From positions 1 to 28,606 of the forward strand of contig WLQO01000003.1 of assembly GCA_009698295.1 (NCBI GenBank): a DNA stretch of 28,606 bases. Reading direction: 5' to 3'. The position numbers and the translations under genes are program-made. The stretch is from Actinomycetota bacterium (GTDB lineage: Bacteria > Actinomycetota > Actinomycetes > Nanopelagicales > Nanopelagicaceae). The notes below the pieces were generated by a model. That model worked only from the letters and a program-made list of their open reading frames with translations. It was not told where the DNA came from and searched no databases. Positions 24,778 through 28,606 of the stretch are shown in pieces (within the stretch, counting starts at the first letter, position 1; each line of letters starts with the position of its first letter).

Positions 24778-25257
24778 TTATGAAGATTTAAATGATTTTG
24801 GATCGTAAATCAGAGAATAAAGCGCCATCGAATTTTTACCATCCTGCGATGTGGGTTCGAATATGGAATCCTGAGGTCCAGCGATCGCTAAAACCATTCC
24901 ATCGGCTTCAACAACTTTACTGCCATAAAGAGGCGGTTCATTAGGGTTTTGCGCTCTTTCAAAATCTGCCTTTGCGAAGTAATAAACCCCGGCGAACCCA
25001 TGCAATGTTCCATCATCTGCTTTATATTTTATATATACCTGAGCGAAGGCACCGGCTGCGCGAGCTTGGGCAGTAAATTCACTTGTCGAATTACTCTCCA
25101 TATTTTCAACGGACAATCGCTTAGCGATTTCTGATGGCACCATTAAAGAATACGGCGCTGGCGCAAGCGACACATCTACCATTTGAGATGAGCTATTCGA
25201 GCAAGATGCAAGCAGAAGTAAAAGTGCCGGAATTAGCGCAAACTTGGCTCGCTGCAA
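24778..25257 (-). CDS. Small secreted lipoprotein, unknown function
   Basis: A 159-aa protein with a lipoprotein signal: basic N-terminus (QRAK), hydrophobic LIPALLLLLASC, and a lipobox cysteine at about residue 19 followed by a Ser/Asn linker. The rest is soluble and polar, with SEFTAQARAAGAFAQVYIKYK and GFAGVYYFAKADFERAQ. I do not recognise a family. The start is TTG 25257, supported by the strong Shine-Dalgarno AGGAGAGG 7 nt upstream. It lies between femX and the left edge of the repeat array and is probably a resident chromosomal gene rather than cargo. Confidence 0.75.
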   Translation of the reverse strand: MQRAKFALIPALLLLLASCSNSSSQMVDVSLAPAPYSLMVPSEIAKRLSVENMESNSTSEFTAQARAAGAFAQVYIKYKADDGTLHGFAGVYYFAKADFERAQNPNEPPLYGSKVVEADGMVLAIAGPQDSIFEPTSQDGKNSMALYSLIYDPKSFKSS

Positions 25258-25264
25258 TTTTTCA

Positions 25265-25272
25265 CCTCTCCT
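25265..25272 (-). promoter_or_regulatory. Strong ribosome binding site deciding a TTG start
   Basis: AGGAGAGG on the minus strand, 7 nt before TTG 25257. It is one of the few strong Shine-Dalgarno sequences in a window dominated by leaderless starts. Confidence 0.7.
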
Positions 25273-25357
25273 GCGCTTTACTTCTAATTCTAACAGCGCA
25301 GTAGAAGTCCTGAACTTGTATCGCTCTCAATAATGACGCAAATTGATCGCAGGGAAT

Positions 25358-25380
25358 GGAAGAGTCGCTCTACAAGCCGA
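25358..25380 (+). repeat. Array repeat copy A (most diverged, left boundary)
   Basis: GGAAGAGTCGCTCTACAAGC at its core, with several substitutions against copies C/E. It abuts the stop codon (25382-25384) of the leftward membrane-protein gene. Its divergence suggests the oldest junction. Confidence 0.65.
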
Positions 25381-25381
25381 A

Positions 25382-25927
25382 TCAGATATCCCGCTCGCGC
25401 CAAGCCAAGACCATTGATGGCATAGATGAAAAAGCAAAGAGGGTAGCAATTACTAGATAGCTTCCATCATTTCCTTTTGCTTGAAACATTTGCAACTCAG
25501 GCCCAAAGAGCATCAGTAGCAATAGCCCCAGAACTACATAGCCCATTGCGTAGTAGGCGTATCGGAATGAGGTGTCTCGCACCTTAATTTGGCGTTCGTC
25601 TAGAAGTTCATTAGGCGCGTCTCCTATGCCCCTAACGCTTATGCGAAGGAACAAATAGCCCACTAGAACAGCAAAAATAACGAATATTGCCGTAACGCTG
25701 TAAACAACAATTTCAGCTCCGCTTGATAAGTTCATATTCGTTTTCAAAGTGGGCCAGTAACTTCCCATCGACACTGCAATAAGGCCCACAACCATCAGGG
25801 CAACCAGAGCTCTGCGATTTCGCTGAGGTCGCAGCCATCCGTATTTTGAGTTCTCATCAGTTAGTAAAGATTTCACTCCTTTTTCAGTAACGCCCTCAAA
25901 CCAATAAATCTTGTTCTTCTTTGACAT
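25382..25927 (-). CDS. Four-helix membrane protein paired with an XRE regulator
   Basis: Membrane protein of 181 aa. A soluble N-terminal stretch (about 1-38, FEGVTEKGVKSLLTDE) precedes four hydrophobic segments near 40-58, 72-95, 125-143 and 155-172. Between helices two and three is PNELLDERQIKVRDTSFRYAYYAMGY; a DER(Q/E) motif before a helix is also found in DUF2178-like membrane proteins that often accompany small XRE regulators. I do not assign a function. ATG 25927 is 2 nt after the XRE stop, so the two are one unit, and its stop codon touches array repeat A. Together they form the largest cassette. Confidence 0.75.
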   Translation of the reverse strand: MSKKNKIYWFEGVTEKGVKSLLTDENSKYGWLRPQRNRRALVALMVVGLIAVSMGSYWPTLKTNMNLSSGAEIVVYSVTAIFVIFAVLVGYLFLRISVRGIGDAPNELLDERQIKVRDTSFRYAYYAMGYVVLGLLLLMLFGPELQMFQAKGNDGSYLVIATLFAFSSMPSMVLAWRERDI

Positions 25928-25929
25928 CC

Positions 25930-26163
25930 TTACTTTCCTTTCTTGAATGGGGTGAGTGAAAAGAGCTCTGATACTTCATGATTTAACGACTTTGCAATAC
26001 GTATAGCGAGAACAAGTGATGGGCTGTATTCCTCACGTTCTAAGTAGCCAATGGTTTGGTAGTGCACTCCAGCCTTATTGGCGAGATCTTGCCTTGATAG
26101 GCCTAAAGCAACACGTGATTCTTCAATGCGGTTATAGACCGGCTCTTCTGGATTGCGACTCAT
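25930..26163 (-). CDS. XRE-family helix-turn-helix regulator
   Basis: Small DNA-binding protein, 77 aa, almost entirely one Cro/CI-type HTH domain: NRIEESRVALGLSRQDLANKAGVHYQTIGYLEREEYSPSLVLAIRIAKSL, then a VSELFSL helix. It resembles the YozG/plasmid-type XRE proteins that sit in front of small membrane proteins. I chose ATG 26163 because a promoter with 17-bp spacing places the transcript start at this ATG (leaderless); ATG 26190 lies inside the promoter palindromes and is less likely. Two similar palindromes cover the promoter, suggesting autoregulation. First gene of the A-B cassette. Confidence 0.85.
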   Translation of the reverse strand: MSRNPEEPVYNRIEESRVALGLSRQDLANKAGVHYQTIGYLEREEYSPSLVLAIRIAKSLNHEVSELFSLTPFKKGK

Positions 26164-26167
26164 GTTT

Positions 26168-26198
26168 ATAGCATATATGCTATGTAGCATTAATGCAA
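26168..26198 (-). promoter_or_regulatory. Promoter and twin palindromic operator of the XRE cassette
   Basis: On the minus strand TTGCAT (26198-26193) and TATGCT (26175-26170) are 17 bp apart, and the start point would fall at ATG 26163. The -10 lies within a perfect 16-bp palindrome ATAGCATATATGCTAT (26168-26183), and the -35 overlaps a perfect GCATTAATGC (26187-26196). The two GCAT-N2-ATGC sites have centres 16 bp apart, a layout expected for an XRE dimer pair. Confidence 0.65.
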
Positions 26199-26203
26199 TA
26201 TAT

Positions 26204-26227
26204 AAAGAAATGTCGCCCTATAAGCCG
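26204..26227 (+). repeat. Array repeat copy B
   Basis: GTCGCCCTATAAGCCG core intact; AT replaces GA just before it. It lies directly upstream of the XRE promoter and downstream of the tRNA-like gene's terminator. Confidence 0.78.
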
Positions 26228-26237
26228 TAAGAATTGG

Positions 26238-26261
26238 AAAAGGCCCCGATCTCTCGAGGCC
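26238..26261 (-). terminator. Intrinsic terminator of the tRNA-like gene
   Basis: On the minus strand GGCC-T-CGA-GAGA-TCG-G-GGCC forms a stem with one internal mismatch, followed by TTTT. It is about 70 nt past the tRNA-like 3' end and before repeat B, so the tRNA-like gene has its own termination signal. Confidence 0.6.
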
Positions 26262-26329
26262 CTCCCATGCAAATCTGGTGCAGCTCTTTTGACCCTTACC
26301 AATAGATCGAGCTGAAACAGTTAAGACTG

Positions 26330-26404
26330 TGGTGGAGACGACGGGGTTCGAACCCGCTCCGCTTGTTTGGTAAACGAACAGGCTGCCAATTACAACACGC
26401 CACC
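26330..26404 (-). tRNA. Degenerate tRNA-like gene, anticodon ambiguous (ACC or UUA)
   Basis: A 72-nt cloverleaf followed by an encoded CCA (26332-26330). The T arm is intact: GCGGG, loop TTCGAAC, CCCGT. The acceptor GGTGGCG pairs with CGTCTCC except for one T-T mismatch and a wobble. The D region contains TAATTGG, with GTTG/CAGC pairing possible. The anticodon arm folds two ways: loop TTACCAA (anticodon ACC, nominally Gly GGU) with a C-A mismatch in the stem, or loop GTTTACC (UUA, complementary to the UAA stop) with a closing C-A mismatch. Neither is a normal bacterial tRNA. It has its own terminator and sits between repeats B and C; it may be phage-derived or a pseudogene. Confidence 0.6.
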
Positions 26405-26487
26405 AACACGGGAGCGAAGTTACGGCTTTGCCAACCTTAGGAAATGTTCAGCAATGGAAACTGTGGATAAGAATTGAAATGGGAAGC

Positions 26488-26516
26488 AAAAGGGAGTCGG
26501 CATTAAGCCAACTCCC
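26488..26516 (-). terminator. Hairpin/terminator overlapping a degenerate array repeat
   Basis: GGGAGT (26492-26497) pairs with ACTCCC (26511-26516), with an inner GGC/GCC, and on the minus strand TTTT follows. The plus-strand text GAGTCGGCATTAAGCC also looks like a decayed copy of the array repeat (GAGTCGCCCTATAAGCC). It may be both: a repeat remnant and a leftward terminator. Confidence 0.45.
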
Positions 26517-26522
26517 AATTAC

Positions 26523-26537
26523 TACCAAACAAGCGGA
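26523..26537 (+). repeat. 15-nt fragment of the tRNA-like gene, inverted
   Basis: TACCAAACAAGCGGA here is an exact match to the minus-strand tRNA-like gene from the anticodon loop into the variable region (plus-strand 26358-26372). The two lie in inverted orientation about 150 bp apart. Anticodon-loop-to-3' fragments are a common form of attachment remnant. Confidence 0.55.
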
Positions 26538-26583
26538 TTCCAATTATTGCATAACTTATCAGTTACTCGCAGTAACTAAATGT

Positions 26584-26608
26584 AAAGAAGAGTCGCCCTA
26601 TAAGCCGG
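26584..26608 (+). repeat. Array repeat copy C
   Basis: Identical to copy E over 25 bp, containing GAGTCGCCCTATAAGCCGG preceded by AAAGAA. From 26609 to 26758, between this repeat and the GNAT start, I see only AT-rich DNA and a ribosome site (GAGGAG 26743-26748), no other gene. Confidence 0.85.
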
Positions 26609-26758
26609 ATTTGGAGTAGATGACTTATGGTCAAGGCAAATTATTTTCGTAAAACTATGGACATTCCATTTTGCAGAGATTGCATATTCGCATTCAGATA
26701 CACTCTTCCTATTGTCCGTTTGCTTCAAAATACAACGAAGTAGAGGAGTATTTCTAAT

Positions 26759-27295
26759 TTGATTAGCTTGCGCCCCTGGCAAAATGATGACTTAGAATAT
26801 TTTTATCAGATCTATTCGCGTACAGAAGTTGCGCGTTGGGTTGGCGCTCAACCGCGAAGAGTTGTTGCAAATTTAGAAGAAGCTCAAACTAAATTAGCTT
26901 CTTATCAAAAGCTCCACAACGAAAGCACCTATCCATGTGGCCTTTGGGCGATAATTCCGGCTGGTAGCAATGCACCTGTTGGAACCGCCCTGCTGTTGCC
27001 ACTGAAAAAAGATGGAGTTATTACAGATCAATTTGAAATCGGATGGCACCTTCATCCAGATTGGTGGGGCAAGGGATTGGCTACCGAATCTGCAAAAGTT
27101 CTCTTGGCTCTAGCGAAAGAGGCTGGGATTTCTAGAGTACTAGCTCTCTGCGATCCAGATAACGATAAATCTTTTGCAGTTATGCAACGACTACAAATGC
27201 ATGATGGTGGAATTACAGAAGATTGGTACGGGCTCCCATTGCGCCAAGCAATTTGGTTAGAAAAAGAAGAGTCGCCCTATAAGCCAGATTTATAA
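26759..27295 (+). CDS. GNAT-family N-acetyltransferase carried in the array
   Basis: RimJ/RimL-type acetyltransferase, 178 aa, substrate unknown. It opens ISLRPWQNDDLEYFYQIYSRTEVARWVG, has a FEIGWHLHPDWWGKGLATESAKVLL acetyl-CoA loop (about residues 98-122), and LCDPDNDKSFAVMQRLQM near the end. The last 11 residues (KKEESPYKPDL region) are encoded by array repeat D, so the native C-terminus was replaced or extended by the repeat. Start is TTG 26759 with GAGGAG 10 nt upstream. Its stop is immediately followed by the convergent ASCH gene end. It is the only gene of the C-D cassette. Confidence 0.85.
   Translation: MISLRPWQNDDLEYFYQIYSRTEVARWVGAQPRRVVANLEEAQTKLASYQKLHNESTYPCGLWAIIPAGSNAPVGTALLLPLKKDGVITDQFEIGWHLHPDWWGKGLATESAKVLLALAKEAGISRVLALCDPDNDKSFAVMQRLQMHDGGITEDWYGLPLRQAIWLEKEESPYKPDL
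27263..27287 (+). repeat. Array repeat copy D (inside coding sequence)
   Basis: Matches copies C and E except A for G near its right end; similarity to copy C runs on to ATTT. It encodes the C-terminal tail of the GNAT, and its right flank holds the stop codons of both the GNAT (27293-27295) and the ASCH gene (27290-27292). Confidence 0.85.
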
Positions 27296-27706
27296 CAGCT
27301 TTCGGCGATCTTCAATTAGGTCAAAGTAAACGAGCACAATCTCGGTTTCATCTTTAATTGGCAATCCGAGCTTTGACCAAAATCCAAGATGGCTGGTTCT
27401 GAAATCGTCACCACTTAGGTCGCCTTCTGCCTCTGCCAGAGCAAATTCATCTGGAACATCTTTAAATTTCTTAACTTCAACGCGAGTTGCTTGAATTGTT
27501 GCAATGTGTCGATTCTGGTTATCGAGAACAGCTAATTGTTCACCAACAGTTTCAATTGGTTCATTTTCAGCTTGATAGTCCCATTCAAGGGTTCCGGCTG
27601 TTGCTCTCTTGTTGCCATCTAGAATTAGTGAAATTAGTTTGTCACGGGATTCACCGGGGTTGCCAAATTCGACTGTGCGCAAACCATTAACTATTGGAAA
27701 TGTCAT
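27290..27706 (-). CDS. ASCH-domain protein
   Basis: Compact beta-barrel protein, 138 aa, of the ASCH (PUA-like) superfamily thought to bind RNA or nucleotides; some relatives hydrolyse modified nucleosides. Family features: FGNPGESRDKLISLILDGNKRATAGTLEWD near the N-terminus, VGEQLAVLDNQNRHIATIQATRVEVKKFKDV, and GDLSGDDFRTSHLGFWSKLG (about 96-115), the usual GD-x3-x-R-x2-H-x2-F/W pattern. ATG 27706 has TAATCT 7 nt upstream. It is the only gene of the D-E cassette and runs opposite to the neighbouring GNAT. Confidence 0.85.
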   Translation of the reverse strand: MTFPIVNGLRTVEFGNPGESRDKLISLILDGNKRATAGTLEWDYQAENEPIETVGEQLAVLDNQNRHIATIQATRVEVKKFKDVPDEFALAEAEGDLSGDDFRTSHLGFWSKLGLPIKDETEIVLVYFDLIEDRRKLL

Positions 27707-27713
27707 AACGTCA

Positions 27714-27719
27714 AGATTA
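27714..27719 (-). promoter_or_regulatory. -10 element of ASCH cassette (leaderless type)
   Basis: TAATCT on the minus strand, 7 nt before ATG 27706. A -35 at normal spacing would fall inside repeat E, so the repeat may supply part of the promoter (weak -35 match). Confidence 0.42.
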
Positions 27720-27728
27720 CTGGATTGA

Positions 27729-27753
27729 AAAGAAGAGTCGCCCTATAAGCCGG
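27729..27753 (+). repeat. Array repeat copy E
   Basis: Identical to copy C over 25 bp. It is the last clear copy in the window; downstream are the CDGSH, moaD and moaA genes. Confidence 0.85.
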
Positions 27754-27826
27754 AGACGACATTGTTATGCATGAGGTCACTCTCAAAAAATGTAATTGCC
27801 CTCAAATTAGCCCCAAAAGGAATGCC

Positions 27827-28030
27827 CTAAGAGTTGGTACTTAAATTCTGTCCAGTAATTTCCCTATGGCTGCCATCACACCACGGTTTGTCTTTGCTCA
27901 ATGAGCAGCCACAAAATTTGATATTTTCTTTAGTTTCTAGGATATTACCTTCAGCATCTACAAAATCTACAGCTCCGAGAATTTTAATAGAGCCGCTTAC
28001 TGGGTTAATATAAATAGTCGGATTTGCCAT
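27827..28030 (-). CDS. CDGSH-type iron-sulfur domain protein
   Basis: A 67-aa protein expected to hold one [2Fe-2S] cluster through a three-Cys/one-His set: Cys-x-Cys (FCGCSLSKDKP) followed by WCDGSH, the complete CDGSH motif at about residues 40-56. Such proteins take part in electron or cluster transfer; the specific role here is unknown. ATG 28030 has a strong AAGGAGG about 9 nt upstream, so I reject the longer open frame that adds 15 arginine-rich residues. Being next to moaD/moaA, where MoaA is itself an Fe-S enzyme, may or may not be meaningful. Confidence 0.9.
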   Translation of the reverse strand: MANPTIYINPVSGSIKILGAVDFVDAEGNILETKENIKFCGCSLSKDKPWCDGSHREITGQNLSTNS

Positions 28031-28145
28031 GTGTATCCGCCTCCTTATTTCAAATAATCGTAAACTGGATGCCAATCTGACTGGTGAGGAAATTTAGAGA
28101 TGAAAAGGTTCCTAATGGGAATCATGACTAACACTAAGCTTCACA

Positions 28146-28175
28146 TTGCTAAATTCTATCTTATGCAGAGATAAT
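28146..28175 (+). promoter_or_regulatory. moaD promoter (TTGCTA, 18 bp, GATAAT; leaderless type)
   Basis: -35 TTGCTA (28146-28151) and -10 GATAAT (28170-28175), with 6 nt before ATG 28182. Of the leaderless-type sites here this is one with a visible -35. Confidence 0.5.
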
Positions 28176-28181
28176 TCCTGT

Positions 28182-28424
28182 ATGGAAACCGTAGAAGTTC
28201 GCTTCTTCGCCGCTGCACGAGCGGCTGCAAAAACTGACCAGATTTACTTGGACGCGGCCACACTCCAGGAGATTCTTACTACGTGCATTGCGAATTTTCC
28301 AGAACTCGGGCGTGTTATCCCTCAATGTTCTTTCTTGGTTGATGGAGTGGCAAATCATGATCGTGGCATGATGATTAATTACGGAAGTCAAATTGATGTA
28401 CTGCCTAAATTCGCTGGTGGTTGA
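28182..28424 (+). CDS. moaD: Molybdopterin synthase small subunit (MoaD/ThiS family)
   Basis: Ubiquitin-like sulfur carrier of 80 aa for molybdopterin synthesis. It starts METVEVRFFAAARAAAK, the typical MoaD beginning, has LQEILTTCIANFP and SFLVDGV, and ends in Gly-Gly (KFAGG), the C-terminus that is thiocarboxylated. The MoaD assignment over ThiS rests on the RFFAAARAAA start and the adjacent moaA. ATG 28182 fits the leaderless promoter; the open frame extends 12 codons further upstream without support. It is convergent with moaA, 2 nt apart. Confidence 0.88.
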   Translation: METVEVRFFAAARAAAKTDQIYLDAATLQEILTTCIANFPELGRVIPQCSFLVDGVANHDRGMMINYGSQIDVLPKFAGG

Positions 28425-28426
28425 TT

Positions 28427-28606
28427 TTATCCGCCGATAGCCGACATCGGCCGTCGTGGTTGAATGAAACTCGGATTGTTAATTCCATGACCTGGAAGTT
28501 TTCCTGCAATTGTTTTGTGAAAACGCTCAGATATTTCTTGAGCAATCTCTTGGCTAGAAAGATTGGGGTTGCGCAAAACTTTACGTAAGTCCATCTCCTC
28601 TAAAGA
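28427..28606 (-). CDS. moaA: GTP 3',8-cyclase MoaA, C-terminal end only
   Basis: The last 59 codons of a gene running in from the right edge. The segment DLRKVLRNPNLSSQEIAQEI and the terminal RPMSAIGG closely match the end of MoaA, the radical-SAM enzyme for the first step of molybdenum-cofactor synthesis; its C-terminal GG is functionally important in known MoaA proteins. Only the C-terminal region is visible, so catalytic motifs cannot be checked. Together with moaD it implies that the organism makes molybdopterin. Confidence 0.85.
   Translation of the reverse strand, partial: SLEEMDLRKVLRNPNLSSQEIAQEISERFHKTIAGKLPGHGINNPSFIQPRRPMSAIGG

Larger units (their letters stand above)
25358..27753. 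mobile_element. Tandem array of small cassettes bounded by rnpB-3'-end-like direct repeats
   Basis: Five same-orientation copies of a ~25-bp repeat (A 25358, B 26204, C 26584, D 27263, E 27729), plus a degenerate copy near 26492, divide the region into segments of about 850, 380, 680 and 465 bp. Cargo: XRE regulator with membrane protein, a tRNA-like gene, a GNAT and an ASCH protein. Genes face either way; three of the four protein genes stop in or beside a repeat. The reverse complement of the repeat resembles the terminal part of bacterial RNase P RNA (from memory). I infer sequential insertion at an rnpB-type attachment site. No integrase is visible and the right end may lie outside the window. 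Confidence 0.6.

Noticed and set aside
26285..26370. A tRNA on the plus strand using the same TTCGAAC loop.
   Set aside because: The loop is nearly palindromic, but on the plus strand no acceptor or D arm fits; the minus-strand fold has the T arm, acceptor and CCA in the right order.
26428..26619. Open frame of 63 codons ending in the same ESPYKPDL tail as the GNAT.
   Set aside because: The tail comes only from repeat C being read in that frame; the rest has no domain-like pattern and crosses the hairpin and tRNA-fragment region.
25358..27753. CRISPR array.
   Set aside because: Repeats are 380-850 bp apart with genes between them, not regular 30-40 bp spacers, and no cas genes are present.
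25358..27753. Integron gene-cassette array.
   Set aside because: The repeats lack the paired inverted core sites of attC, cargo points in both directions, and no integron integrase is visible.
27785..27815. Possible further decayed repeat copy (TTGCCCTCAAATTAGCCC).
   Set aside because: It resembles the repeat only with gaps and mismatches; too weak to count as a copy.

Overview
The window looks like chromosome from a low-GC, compact actinobacterium, most likely a freshwater acI-type (Nanopelagicales) lineage. The reasons are a SenX3/RegX3-type phosphate regulon, PhoU, a free-standing TipAS domain, a FemX/MurJ peptidoglycan cluster, very short intergenic gaps, many stop/start overlaps, and a large set of apparently leaderless promoters (TANNNT followed by 6-7 nt and then the start codon). 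The taxonomic call is inference; no rRNA gene is present.

Layout. 1-2.6 kb: the start of a divergent membrane-type gene, tgt, a GNAT acetyltransferase and a TRIC-type channel. 2.6-8.6 kb: amine metabolism, with a large MalT-like LuxR regulator, gabT, an Orn/Lys/Arg-type decarboxylase and a spermidine-acetyltransferase-like GNAT. 8.6-15.3 kb: a complete phosphate module in which phoU-pstC-pstA-pstB-pstS is read leftward and a SenX3-like kinase plus RegX3 are read rightward from a shared 90-bp region holding an 11-bp direct repeat (probable Pho/RegX3 box). The kinase has no membrane segment. 15.3-18.7 kb: an alditol-oxidase-like flavoprotein coupled to uppP, a TauE/SafE exporter and a GNAT. 18.7-20.9 kb: a divergent transaldolase homologue (active-site Glu replaced by Gln) coupled to a stand-alone TipAS protein, then DUF1761 and YCII proteins. 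21-25.3 kb: a femX / alanine-racemase-like / murJ operon and a small lipoprotein gene.

25.36-27.75 kb is different in kind. Five direct copies of a ~25-bp sequence, all in the same orientation, cut the DNA into short cassettes: an XRE regulator with a membrane protein, a degenerate tRNA-like gene, a GNAT, and an ASCH protein. Cargo genes point either way and their stop codons lie in or against the repeats. The reverse complement of the repeat closely resembles the conserved 3' end of bacterial RNase P RNA (rnpB) as I remember it. I therefore read the region as a tandem array of mini-elements inserted at, or carrying, an rnpB-3'-end attachment sequence. No recombinase is present in the window. 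This is the best candidate here for an undescribed system.

27.8-28.6 kb: a CDGSH iron-sulfur protein, moaD and the 3' end of moaA. The array may continue beyond the right edge.
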